From Deltaproteobacteria bacterium (GTDB lineage Bacteria > Desulfobacterota > SM23-61), in assembly GCA_016875165.1 (NCBI GenBank), contig VGSF01000003.1, forward strand, positions 62,001-126,000: a stretch of 64,000 bases of DNA. The letters are read 5' to 3'. The translations under genes and the position numbers were made by a program. The notes under the pieces were generated by a model. The model worked only from the letters and a program-made list of their open reading frames with translations, did no database searches and was not told the DNA's origin. This document shows positions 25,983-34,604 of this stretch, piece by piece. Position 1 is the stretch's first letter, and each line of letters opens with the position of its first letter.

Positions 25983-28100
25983 ATGACCTATAATGGGCGC
26001 TCAAACTGTGGATACCTGACCCTGGCGGATGTGGGCCGGGAGGTTCAGGTGGCGGGTTGGGTGGATGCGCTGAGAGATCATGGAGAGGTGATATTTATCC
26101 ACCTGCGCGACCGAAGCGGCATTGTCCAGGTGGTTTTCAGCCCTGAGTTCGCCCCCCCACGCATATGCGAATGCGCCGCCTCGCTTAGAAACGAATTTTG
26201 TGTGGCAGCGACCGGCCGCGTAATGGAGCGGGCCAAGACCACGATAAATCCTTCCCTCGAGACCGGGCAGATCGAAATCATAGCAGAAGACCTGATCATC
26301 CTGAGCCAATCCGAAACCCTGCCCTTCCCCATATCCGAAAAGGCGATGGTTGGGGGTGCCGGCGCCAGAGAGGCCGGATCAGTGGCCGAGGACTTGAGGT
26401 TGCAGTATCGCTACCTGGACCTTAGACGCCCCTCAATGCAGAATTACCTCAGCAAAAGACATCGTATCTATAAACGCGTGCGCGACTTCCTTGACCAGCA
26501 GAGTTTCATTGAGATCGAAACGCCCATGCTGACCAAAAGCACACCCGAAGGGGCGCGGGACTACCTGGTTCCCAGCCGGATTCATCAGCGCCGTTTTTAT
26601 GCTCTGCCCCAGTCTCCGCAGCTTTTCAAGCAGCTCCTCATGATCAGCGGATTTGAGCGTTATTACCAGATCGTTCGCTGTTTTCGTGATGAAGACCTCC
26701 GTCCTAATCGGCAGCCTGAGTTCACCCAGCTTGACATAGAATCATCCTTTATCGATGAGGAATTCATCTACGAACTGGTGGAAGAGCTGACCGTGCGCAT
26801 GTTTGAGGTAGGAGGCATCTCTCTTTCCCGTCCCTTTCCCAGGATGACCTACCAGGAAGCCATGGACACCACCGGATCGGACCGACCCGATCTCCGTTTT
26901 GGTTTAAGAATTGTGGAAGCGACTGACATTTTCCGGGATACGACTTATGGGATATTCAAGCAGGTCCTCCTGCGGGGGGGATGCATCAGGGGGATAGCCA
27001 TCAAAGGCCACTCGGAAAACCTGAGCAAAAACGTTCTGCAGAACGAATACGCCAAGGAGATTGTGCCCGGTTTTGGGGCCAAGGGCATGACCTGGATGCG
27101 GGTGCTGGACACCCGCTTAGAATCCAACATTGTTCAGTTTTTCCATAAGGATGAGCAGCGGGCAATAATCGAGCGCTTTGGCGCTGAAAACGGCGACGTG
27201 ATCATGATGATCGCCGATGCATCCAGGGCGGTGGTAATCTCGGCCCTTGGCCAGCTCCGCCTGCACGTTGCCGGCCGCCTGGGTTTAATCCCCGTGAACG
27301 AATACCGCCCGGTATGGATAACCGATTTTCCCCTTTTCCAAACCACCGAGGAGGGAATCACCTCCAGCCATCATCCCTTTACCGCGCCGGATCGGATAGA
27401 TTTCGATCCCACTGACCGCGAGGCGCTCTTCAAACTTCGTTCCCGGGCCTATGATCTGGTGGTGAACGGCGAGGAACTGGGCGGCGGCAGCATCAGGATT
27501 AACGATCGCAACTTACAGCATAAAATTTTCAAGGCCCTTGGCCTATCGGACAGCGAGGTAGAGGAAAAATTCGGATTTTTCTTGCGCGCCCTGGATTACG
27601 GCGCCCCGCCCCATGGCGGCATTGCTCTGGGGATGGATCGAATCGTTTCCATGATTCTTAACACATCCTCTATTCGCGAAGTGATCGCTTTCCCCAAGAA
27701 TCGAAGCGCCTTCTGTCCCCTGACTCAGGCTCCATCTCCCGTTGCCCATAAACAGCTTGCCGAACTTGGTTTGCTTAACCTGGGTGGAGAAAAACAACTT
27801 GCGGGCACAGAGGAACACCGCGACTTGACCGATGTCCTCTCCTTTGTATCGCGTATCGCTCTTAATGATAAGGAACGGCCGGCGGTCGCGGCTGCCTTGA
27901 AGGAGGCGGCCAGGTTAGCCGGCCTGGTTAAGGAGCGGGCAGGGAAGGAGGATCCGATCTTTTCCGTGCTCCGCCTGGCCAACCGCACCAGGCAAAACGC
28001 CACAGGGAAGCCATCGCCCCTCGCTGAAAAGGGCGAATTATTCAAAAATGCCCCGGCGATGAAGGGCCATTTCTTCAAGGTGGCCAGTATTTTGGAGTAG
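25983..28100 (+). CDS. aspS: Aspartyl-tRNA synthetase fused to GatC-like C-terminal domain
   Basis: 705 aa. Residues 1 to about 600 are bacterial AspRS: OB-fold anticodon-binding domain (VQVAGWVDALRDHGEVIFIHLRDRSGIVQVV), motif 1 region ETPMLTKSTPEGARDYLVPSR, motif 2 CFRDEDLRPNRQPEFTQLD and motif 3 GGIALGMDRIVSMIL, with the inserted GAD-type domain between. The last 95 residues (DLTDVLSFVSRIALNDKERP ... ELFKNAPAMKGHFFKVASIL) match GatC, the small subunit of the Asp-tRNA(Asn)/Glu-tRNA(Gln) amidotransferase. Fusion of the charging enzyme to the transamidase adaptor implies a permanent transamidosome for Asn-tRNA formation. gatA- and gatB-like genes follow on the same strand. The same fusion has been annotated before in deltaproteobacteria. 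Confidence 0.92.
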   Translation: MTYNGRSNCGYLTLADVGREVQVAGWVDALRDHGEVIFIHLRDRSGIVQVVFSPEFAPPRICECAASLRNEFCVAATGRVMERAKTTINPSLETGQIEIIAEDLIILSQSETLPFPISEKAMVGGAGAREAGSVAEDLRLQYRYLDLRRPSMQNYLSKRHRIYKRVRDFLDQQSFIEIETPMLTKSTPEGARDYLVPSRIHQRRFYALPQSPQLFKQLLMISGFERYYQIVRCFRDEDLRPNRQPEFTQLDIESSFIDEEFIYELVEELTVRMFEVGGISLSRPFPRMTYQEAMDTTGSDRPDLRFGLRIVEATDIFRDTTYGIFKQVLLRGGCIRGIAIKGHSENLSKNVLQNEYAKEIVPGFGAKGMTWMRVLDTRLESNIVQFFHKDEQRAIIERFGAENGDVIMMIADASRAVVISALGQLRLHVAGRLGLIPVNEYRPVWITDFPLFQTTEEGITSSHHPFTAPDRIDFDPTDREALFKLRSRAYDLVVNGEELGGGSIRINDRNLQHKIFKALGLSDSEVEEKFGFFLRALDYGAPPHGGIALGMDRIVSMILNTSSIREVIAFPKNRSAFCPLTQAPSPVAHKQLAELGLLNLGGEKQLAGTEEHRDLTDVLSFVSRIALNDKERPAVAAALKEAARLAGLVKERAGKEDPIFSVLRLANRTRQNATGKPSPLAEKGELFKNAPAMKGHFFKVASILE

Positions 28101-28186
28101 TAAAAACACGTTTCAGGGGTCAGTTTACGGCAACCTATTTTGAGCTGATCGCCGAATGCTCATCATAGAAAACTAACGGGAGTCCA

Positions 28187-29404
28187 ATGCAGTCAGATAT
28201 TTTTGTCTATATGGATTCATCATCGCCCGCTATTTTGGAAAGCGGGCCGCTTACGGGAAAAAGAGTTGCCGTTCAACCGAACATGTCAGTTCGCGGATGG
28301 CCCACCGAGGCGGGTTCAGTTGCCCTAAGAGGATTCGTTGCTCTCGAAGATGCCACAGTGGTGGAGCGTCTCCGCCAGGCGGGCGCGGCCATTGCCGGAA
28401 GCGTCCGCATGAGTGAGCTGGGCTTTGGCCTGGTAGGCGATACGGGGGCTCGGGCTCTGGCGGAGGGTCAGGCGGACATTGTTCTGATGACCGACGTGAT
28501 GGGTGAGGCTCGGGTGGCGGCTGCAGCCATTGGAACCTTTGGATTCAAGCCAAGCTACGGCATCGTCTCCCGCTTTGGCCTGATCGGGCTTGTGCCCTCG
28601 ATGGAGAGCTTCGGAATTTTGGCCAACTCGCCGGAAGAGATTGCCGCGGTCATGAGGGTGATCGCCGGCAGGGATGATCGCGATTTTTCCATGCCTGAAT
28701 GTAAGACGCCGGATTTCAGTCAAGTCCGCGAAAACCAGGAACCCATGAGAGGCATCGGGGTGGTCCGGGAGTGCGTCGAAGCCCTGGACCCGGCAGAGTC
28801 CAGGGCTTTCCGTGAAGCCCTTTGCCGAATGGAGGAAGCAGGCCTGAAAGTGGAGGAGCTTTGCCTGGGGGATTTCGATCTGTTCCGCACCGTCCACAAC
28901 GTGATCGGCGCAGTAGAGGCTTCGTCCAGTAGCGGTAAATACGATGGGGTTCGTTACGGACACCGCACGGCGGTAGCCAGGGACTGGAACGAGATGTACT
29001 TGCGGTCTCGCGCCGAGTCCTTCGGTCTATTGCTAAAGACCTACCTGTTTCAGGGAGCCTATTTCCAGTTCGAAAACTACGCTGCTTTCGAGAAAGCCTG
29101 CGCTCTAAGAGCGCGCCTTCTTGAGGAAACCGCAGTGTTGTTCAAAAAGGTGGATGCGCTCGCTTTTCCAGCAATACGGCAGAGCTTCCCGCCTTCCAAG
29201 GCAAACAGCATCCAGGAAATTTATGAGGCCTGCGCCCTGACTCTTTGCGCCAACGTTACCGGCCAGCCTTCGATCGTTGTCCCGGGTTTCGTGCTCGCTG
29301 AGGAAGGAGGCCTGGGCCTGCAGATCGCCGGGCCCCATCTGAGCGACGCCCGGCTGCTGTCCTTCGCCTTCCGGCTGACTAATTCAGCAAAAGGAGTTAG
29401 ATGA
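28187..29404 (+). CDS. GatA homologue lacking the amidase catalytic residues
   Basis: 405 aa, against about 480 for GatA. Colinear with GatA from PLTGKRVAVQPN onward (ATVVERLRQAGAAIAGSVRMSELGFG; GTFGFKPSYGIVSRFGLIGLVPSMESFGIL; ANVTGQPSIVVPGF). The amidase Lys (family AIKDN) is Gln30 in AVQPN. The [12 protein letters not shown] loop with the cis-Ser is deleted, and SDTGGSIRQPA is replaced by TDVMGEARVAA, so the nucleophilic Ser is gone too. The first 50 residues are also missing. The frame is otherwise clean, with SD GGGAG and an ATGA overlap with gatB, suggesting a selected non-catalytic structural subunit. It should not release ammonia from glutamine itself. Confidence 0.82.
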   Translation: MQSDIFVYMDSSSPAILESGPLTGKRVAVQPNMSVRGWPTEAGSVALRGFVALEDATVVERLRQAGAAIAGSVRMSELGFGLVGDTGARALAEGQADIVLMTDVMGEARVAAAAIGTFGFKPSYGIVSRFGLIGLVPSMESFGILANSPEEIAAVMRVIAGRDDRDFSMPECKTPDFSQVRENQEPMRGIGVVRECVEALDPAESRAFREALCRMEEAGLKVEELCLGDFDLFRTVHNVIGAVEASSSSGKYDGVRYGHRTAVARDWNEMYLRSRAESFGLLLKTYLFQGAYFQFENYAAFEKACALRARLLEETAVLFKKVDALAFPAIRQSFPPSKANSIQEIYEACALTLCANVTGQPSIVVPGFVLAEEGGLGLQIAGPHLSDARLLSFAFRLTNSAKGVR

Positions 29405-30834
29405 ACATGGAGTATGAAGCGGTCATTGGTCTGGAGATTCACGTACAATTGAATAGCGCCGCCAAGATGTTCTGTGATTGCCCCAACAGACCAGGGGATG
29501 AGCCCAACAAAAATACCTGCCCCATATGCCTCTGGCTGCCCGGATATATACCGAAGTTCAGTCAGGAGGCGCTGGAAAAGGCCGCCCTGGTCTGTCTGGT
29601 GTTGAATTGCCACCTTGAGAGACAAAGCGCCTTTGATCAGAAGGTGTATTATTATCCGGACCTGCCCAAAGGATATCAGCTTTCCCAGGCTCACCAGCCG
29701 CTGGCCAAGAGCGGTTGGCTGGATATCGCGGGTGAGGATGGCCGGCCTAAAAGGCTGCGTATCCGCAAGATACACATGGAAGAGGATGTTGCCAGGCTCG
29801 TTCACGAGACCGAAGGACGGACCCCGATTAGTCTGGTGGATTTTAACCGGGCCGGGACGCCTCTAGTGGAAATTGTGACCGAGCCGGATATGCGCGGCCC
29901 TCAGGAAGCCATGGAGTTTGTGCGCACGCTCAGAACTCAAATACGCTATGTGGGCAGTTCGGAATGCAGTTTGGAACAGGGGTCTATGCGAGTCGACGCC
30001 AACGTTTCCCTCCGCCCCAGGGGCAGCAATCAGCTCAACACCAAGGTAGAGATTAAAAACATGAACTCGATCCGCAACCTTGGCGAGGCCATCGCTTACG
30101 AGACCAGCCGCCAGATGGGCAGTCTCCAATCGGGCGAAGCAATCACCCTGCACACCCGTTTGTGGGATGCTGAAAAACGCCTGACCGTGCCGATGCGCGG
30201 AAAGTTTGAAGGCCCCTGTGTGCCCGATCCATCCGTAGCTCAGATATTGATCTCTGATGAATTGCTAAACGACCTGCGGTCTCGCCTTCCGGAAATGCCT
30301 CAGCCGAAAACAGAGCGCTTTATCAAGCAGTACGGGCTTGCCGAGGAGGAAGCCATGCTGATGAGTTCAGAACGGGACGTATCTGAATATTTTGAAGCGG
30401 TCGTAAAGCGAAATATATCCCCGCGCACAGCGACGCATTGGCTGGCAGCCCAAATGCTCCCTGCTTTAAAGGAACGGAACGAATCACTTAGGGATACACC
30501 CGTAAGCCCTGAGCGCCTGGCCAGCCTGCTGGCCATGCTGGAAAAGGATGAAGTGAACGCGAATTCCGCGAAGGAGGTATTGACCAGGCTTTTTGACAGC
30601 GATCAGACACCGGAAGCCATTGTCGAGCAATATGGTTTCAAGCAGGTTTCCGGCGCTTCCGAGCTTGAGGAGCTCGTCGATCAAGTTCTCGCAGCCAACC
30701 CTTCGGCAGTTAACAATTTCCGCAGCGGTCAGGCCAAAGCTTTGAGTTTTTTGATCGGTCAGGCCATGCAGGCCTCCCAGGGCAAAGCCAATCCCAAACG
30801 GATACGAGAAATTCTGATGGCCAGGTTGATCTGA
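29401..30834 (+). CDS. gatB: GatB-like subunit of the aspartyl/glutamyl-tRNA amidotransferase, divergent
   Basis: 477 aa, full GatB length. The N-terminal catalytic cradle has VIGLEIHVQLNSAAKMFCDC, NKNTCPICLWLPG, YYYPDLPKGYQLSQ, HMEEDVARLVHE, SLVDFNRAGTPLVEIVTEPD and VEIKNMNSIRNL. Helical and YqeY-like tail domains follow (NPKRIREILMARL). It normally activates Asp/Glu on tRNA with ATP and accepts ammonia from GatA. The usual motif YRYFPEPDL is missing: MRGKFEGPCVPDPSVAQ stands where MR-KE-x-x-DYRYFPEPDLP is expected, and HLEEDAGK reads HMEEDVAR. The gene starts inside the gatA-like stop (ATGA). Both subunits have diverged together. Confidence 0.85.
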   Translation: MNMEYEAVIGLEIHVQLNSAAKMFCDCPNRPGDEPNKNTCPICLWLPGYIPKFSQEALEKAALVCLVLNCHLERQSAFDQKVYYYPDLPKGYQLSQAHQPLAKSGWLDIAGEDGRPKRLRIRKIHMEEDVARLVHETEGRTPISLVDFNRAGTPLVEIVTEPDMRGPQEAMEFVRTLRTQIRYVGSSECSLEQGSMRVDANVSLRPRGSNQLNTKVEIKNMNSIRNLGEAIAYETSRQMGSLQSGEAITLHTRLWDAEKRLTVPMRGKFEGPCVPDPSVAQILISDELLNDLRSRLPEMPQPKTERFIKQYGLAEEEAMLMSSERDVSEYFEAVVKRNISPRTATHWLAAQMLPALKERNESLRDTPVSPERLASLLAMLEKDEVNANSAKEVLTRLFDSDQTPEAIVEQYGFKQVSGASELEELVDQVLAANPSAVNNFRSGQAKALSFLIGQAMQASQGKANPKRIREILMARLI

Positions 30835-30997
30835 CCGCCTTCATCCTGCCTGCCCTTGAGGGGCCAGGCTAACGGAACCTGACCCCTTTGGCAAGGCCAT
30901 TTACGGACATCTAACCGAGCAGGTTCTCCCCGCCTTTCATCGCTAATAAAGGGGATTTGTTGAAACCATAAAAATATAGGACAGGAGGAAGGCCATC

Positions 30998-32428
30998 ATG
31001 AAAACAGATGAATACGTCTCTTTTGACGCCACAGCCCTTGCCGGCCTGGTGCGCCGCAAGCAGGTCAAGCCGATTGAACTCGTGGATGCAGCCATCGAAC
31101 GGATCGAACAGTTAAACCCAACCCTCAATGCGGTCGTCACCCCGATGTTTGAACAGGCCCGGAATGCGACTGCCGGGAAGCTTCCCGATGGACCATTTAC
31201 CGGCGTGCCTTATATGTTGAAAGACCTGGCAGCTTCTTACGGAGGAGTGCGCTTAACGATGGGTTCCTCTTTTCTTAGGAACTTCGTACCGGATCATGAT
31301 ACCGAGCTGGTGGCCCGGCTAAAGCGTGCGGGTTTAATCGTTGTCGGAAAAACCAATACCCCGGAGTTAGGCATCCTTCCCACCACGGAACCCCGTTTGT
31401 TTGGCCCCAGTCGAAATCCCTGGGACATAAGTAAAACCACAGGGGGATCGAGCGGTGGGTCGGCCGCCGCCGTGGCCGCAGGCATGGTGCCTATGGCCCA
31501 TGCCAACGATGGCGGCGGATCGATCCGTATTCCAGCTTCGTGTTGCGGGCTCTTTGGCCTTAAGCCCACCCGGGCGCGCAATCCTTTAGGCCCCGATTTG
31601 GGGGATATGTACAGCGGCTTAATTGTTGAGCATGCCGTTACCCGGTCGGTGCGGGATAGCGCTGCCTTGCTTGACACCACAGCCGGCCCTGATGCGGGGG
31701 ATCCTTACTGGGCGCCGCCCCCGGCCCGCCCCTTCCTTAAAGAAGTTGGGGCCGACCCGGGAAAGCTACGCATTGCCTTTACTACCACGGCGGCAACCGG
31801 TGTGAAGGTTCATCAGGACTGTATCAGCGCTGTGCGCGATGCGGCATCCTTATGCGCCGGTTTGGGCCATGAAGTGGAGGAAGCCGCCCCGCAGGTGAAC
31901 GGGCAATTATTGACCCAAGCCTTTATGGTGCTGTGGTCGGGAGGGTGCGCCTGGACTATTGACGGCCTGGGATTGGCCACCGGCCAGAAACCATCCAAAG
32001 ACCAGTTTGAACCGCTTACCTTCGCCCTTTACGAAATGGGGCAAAAACAGAGCGCCTCGGCCTATCTGCTTTCTCTTACTTTGTTGCAGAGGATTTCCCG
32101 GGACGTTGCCCGGTTCTTTCTGAAGTACGATGTCTTGCTCACCCCCACGCTCGGTGAGCCTCCCGTTCCCTTGGGCGCGTTCGATTCGCCGCCGGAGAAC
32201 CCTTTATTAGGGCTGGTTCGCGCGGCGGAGTTCGTGCCCTTTACGCCCATGGCCAACGCCACCGGACAACCCGCCATATCCGTGCCTCTCTTCTGGAATG
32301 CTGATGGTCTGCCCGTGGGTGTGCACTTCATCGGACGGTTCGGAGATGAGGCCACCCTTTTCCGTCTGGCCGCCCAGCTTGAGTCAGCTCGCCCGTGGGC
32401 CGGCCGCCGTCCAACGGTATCAACCTGA
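30998..32428 (+). CDS. Amidase-signature hydrolase (catalytically intact)
   Basis: 476 aa amidase-signature enzyme, closer to NylA/6-aminohexanoate-cyclic-dimer-hydrolase-like amidases than to GatA. Complete Lys-cisSer-Ser triad: K75 (YMLKD), S151 ([16 protein letters not shown]) and S175 ([11 protein letters not shown]); the 24-residue spacing of the two serines is canonical. SD AGGAGGAAGG upstream. It lies 163 bases behind gatB on the same strand, separated by a short non-coding gap. The simplest view is an independent catabolic amidase. Because the GatA-like protein is catalytically empty, a role in supplying ammonia to the GatB complex is a possibility to test, but nothing in sequence shows contact. 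Confidence 0.88.
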   Translation: MKTDEYVSFDATALAGLVRRKQVKPIELVDAAIERIEQLNPTLNAVVTPMFEQARNATAGKLPDGPFTGVPYMLKDLAASYGGVRLTMGSSFLRNFVPDHDTELVARLKRAGLIVVGKTNTPELGILPTTEPRLFGPSRNPWDISKTTGGSSGGSAAAVAAGMVPMAHANDGGGSIRIPASCCGLFGLKPTRARNPLGPDLGDMYSGLIVEHAVTRSVRDSAALLDTTAGPDAGDPYWAPPPARPFLKEVGADPGKLRIAFTTTAATGVKVHQDCISAVRDAASLCAGLGHEVEEAAPQVNGQLLTQAFMVLWSGGCAWTIDGLGLATGQKPSKDQFEPLTFALYEMGQKQSASAYLLSLTLLQRISRDVARFFLKYDVLLTPTLGEPPVPLGAFDSPPENPLLGLVRAAEFVPFTPMANATGQPAISVPLFWNADGLPVGVHFIGRFGDEATLFRLAAQLESARPWAGRRPTVST

Positions 32429-32485
32429 GTTTGAGAATATTACAGCGAGCCTCTGGCCCGCTGTCCTCAGAGGAGGTGGGCCTTC

Positions 32486-32800
32486 ATTTTCATCGGCGGT
32501 GTGCAACCCAGGAAAGTTCAAGTAGATGACCAGCCGCGGACTTGCCCCAATTGTGGCTTCCCCTCTGTTCGGCTCAAACGCCTGGATCATTACCTGAGCC
32601 TTTTTTTTATTCCCCTGATCCCGGTCAAGCGGGGGGAGATATTCATGGAATGCGACCACTGCGGCGGGATTTTTGGGGAAACCGGCAAGCCCCAGCCGAG
32701 CCCATTCCGACACGTACCATTCCGCATGTGCCCAAGCTGCGGCCGGCAAATGGAAACTAAATTTAAGTTTTGCCCGTATTGCGGGCAAAAGGTTTCATAA
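32486..32800 (+). CDS. Zinc-ribbon protein, probably starting with ATT
   Basis: About 104 aa with three CxxC knuckle sets: CPNCG, CDHCGG, then CPSCGRQM and CPYCGQKV. The middle RLDHYLSLFFIPLIPVKRGE is a conserved hydrophobic strand of this small family. Homologues begin FFFIGG-(I/V)-QP; here the same text, IFIGGVQPRKVQVDD, is present in frame but upstream of any ATG. ATT at 32486, eight bases after a strong AGAGGAGGTGGG, is therefore the best start. A GTG at 32501 would cut off the conserved segment and has no ribosome-binding site. Role unknown; probably zinc binding. Confidence 0.65.
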   Translation: MFIGGVQPRKVQVDDQPRTCPNCGFPSVRLKRLDHYLSLFFIPLIPVKRGEIFMECDHCGGIFGETGKPQPSPFRHVPFRMCPSCGRQMETKFKFCPYCGQKVS

Positions 32801-32881
32801 GCGGGCCTATTTATAATTTGCCCACTATGAATTCATGCGGCGCATCTTCAGGCCCACACGTGGCCGCTAAAGGAGGATGGC

Positions 32882-34126
32882 ATGGGATTCAGGGAATTGA
32901 ATGTCGATCTGAGCGCTGAGCATATCGCTCTGCGGGATGCGGCCACGAAATTCTTGGCGGAGGTATGGCGGCCGGCATCTATTGCCCTTGACAAGCTGCC
33001 TGATCCAAATGATGTGATTGCCGAAGGGTCCATCTTATGGGATGTGCTGCGCCGGACCTGGCAATTAGGCTACCACAAGATGCCATTGCCGAAGGAATTG
33101 GGTGGTTTGGAACTGGACATATTGAGCCTGAGCTTGATCAGTGAGGAAATGGGCTTTGCTGCTCCGGACCTGGCCGTCTCCCTGGCTGTCTGCACAACTC
33201 CCTTTGCCTACGCCCAGCTCTCTCCGGACCAGGAAATAAGGGACTTAACGAAAAGGTTTTGTGAAGACACCGAAGCCAAGATGACCGGATGCTGGGCCAT
33301 CACCGAACCGGACCACGGATCCGACTGGATCCTCTTTGATGGAGAACAAGCGCCAGAGGCCAAGATTGTCCCGCAAGTGAAGGCTGTTCCGGATGGCGAC
33401 TATTATGTAATCAATGGGCAGAAATCATCCTGGGTCAGCAATGGCACTTTTGCTACCCATGCGGCTCTCTGGGTGTGCCTGGATCCGTCTAAGGGAATGG
33501 CAGCGGGCGGGATCGCGGTCGTCCCGCTCAAACTGCCGGGTGTCTCCCGGGGAAAACCCCTGAATAAGATCGGTCAACGAGCCCTGAACCAGGGAGAGAT
33601 ATTCTTTGACAATGTGCGCATCCCTAAAACCATGATGGTGGCCCAGGACCACGCCATCTTCAAATTTTTATCGAATGCCCAACTGGCCCTGGCCAACGGA
33701 TTTATGGGTCTATGCTTTAGCGGAACGGCCCGGGCCGCGCTTGATGAATCGATCAAATACGCCAGGTCGCGGGTGCAGGGCGGAAAGCTTATCAGCAAGC
33801 ACCAGAGTGTGAAACTGAAGCTTTTTGACATGTTTGTATCTGTCGAGGCGGCGCGCTCTCTTGCCCGGCGAGTGGCCGTTTACAACGGTCAGCTCCTGAA
33901 ACATCTTCAGTCTCCTGCTGTCCATTACGCCATGGCCTCCAAGATTCTCTCCACCGAAACGGCCTTTAGGGTATCCAGCCAGGGAGTCCAGATACACGGC
34001 GGATATGGACTTTGCAAGGATCATTATATAGAGAAGATTTTTCGCGACGCCAGGGCGGCGATGATTGAAGATGGAACCAACGAGGTGTTAGCCTTAGGTG
34101 GCGCAGACAGGCTTTTGAACGGTTAG
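32882..34126 (+). CDS. Acyl-CoA dehydrogenase
   Basis: 414 aa flavoprotein oxidising acyl-CoA thioesters to enoyl-CoA, passing electrons to ETF. N-terminal helical domain (AEHIALRDAATKFLAEVW), middle beta domain with WAITEPDHGSDW and INGQKSSWVSNGTFA, and C-terminal helices with QSVKLKLFDMFVSVEAAR, QIHGGYGL and MIEDGTNEVLALGGADRLL. The catalytic Glu is in the IEDGT motif, matching IYEGT of medium-chain enzymes. SD AAAGGAGGATGGC. Stands between the zinc-ribbon gene and a repeat cluster; together with the acetoacetate-decarboxylase-like gene it suggests carboxylate degradation. Confidence 0.9.
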   Translation: MGFRELNVDLSAEHIALRDAATKFLAEVWRPASIALDKLPDPNDVIAEGSILWDVLRRTWQLGYHKMPLPKELGGLELDILSLSLISEEMGFAAPDLAVSLAVCTTPFAYAQLSPDQEIRDLTKRFCEDTEAKMTGCWAITEPDHGSDWILFDGEQAPEAKIVPQVKAVPDGDYYVINGQKSSWVSNGTFATHAALWVCLDPSKGMAAGGIAVVPLKLPGVSRGKPLNKIGQRALNQGEIFFDNVRIPKTMMVAQDHAIFKFLSNAQLALANGFMGLCFSGTARAALDESIKYARSRVQGGKLISKHQSVKLKLFDMFVSVEAARSLARRVAVYNGQLLKHLQSPAVHYAMASKILSTETAFRVSSQGVQIHGGYGLCKDHYIEKIFRDARAAMIEDGTNEVLALGGADRLLNG

Positions 34127-34186
34127 GTGAGAGGGGAGAGCTAAGTGCGGAATACAGAATGGAATGGGGAGTGCGGGGATAATAAA

Positions 34187-34315
34187 TTAGCCACAGAGGG
34201 CACAGAGATCACAGAGTTCTTAAAACCTAAAAAATAACGGATAAGTGTCAACTATCTAAAGCGATCCGCCTGATGCGGACTAAAATTGAAAAAAGGAAAT
34301 TCCTATACAATAAAT
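34187..34315. repeat. Repeat family C, copy 2
   Basis: Begins with TTAGCCACAGAGGGCACAGAG and ends with AAGGAAATTCCTATACAAT. It is immediately followed by a family A element, the same order as at 52372-52622. Non-coding. Confidence 0.75.
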
Positions 34316-34512
34316 TTGATGATCTAGTAAAAAGTCTGAAAATGCCCTTTTCCGTCATTCCGGCCCCGTATCAAGTACGGGGTAAACTCCAGCCGGAATC
34401 CAGTCCCGTTCAGAGCGGGATTCAAATACTTATAAATACCCTGGACTCCGGTTTTCACCTGTCTGCCAGGCACAGGCAGGCCGGACTGACGACTTTTTAC
34501 GAGACCATCAAA
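34316..34512. repeat. Inverted-repeat element family A, copy 2
   Basis: Ends TTGATGATCTAGTAAAAAGT and ACTTTTTACGAGACCATCAA are inverted. Inside lie CGTCATTCCGGCCCCG, GGAATCCAGTCCCG, a CTGGACTCCGGTTTTCACC stretch and CTGTCTGCCAGGCACAGGCAG, nearly identical to copy 1 at 1041-1222. With copy C2 it fills the gene-free gap 34127-34604. Confidence 0.85.
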
Positions 34513-34604
34513 TTTACCACCGAAGCAAAAATTATGCTTTTGGTTGCGGCTATGCCGCAGTGTGTGGGCTGTGGCTAATTTTATTAAAAAAGGAGGGTTT
34601 GGTC

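Noticed and set aside
25190-25984. 264-codon minus-strand ORF upstream of aspS
   Set aside because: It runs through two gene fragments and nested repeats in a frame unrelated to either; no start signal or homology.
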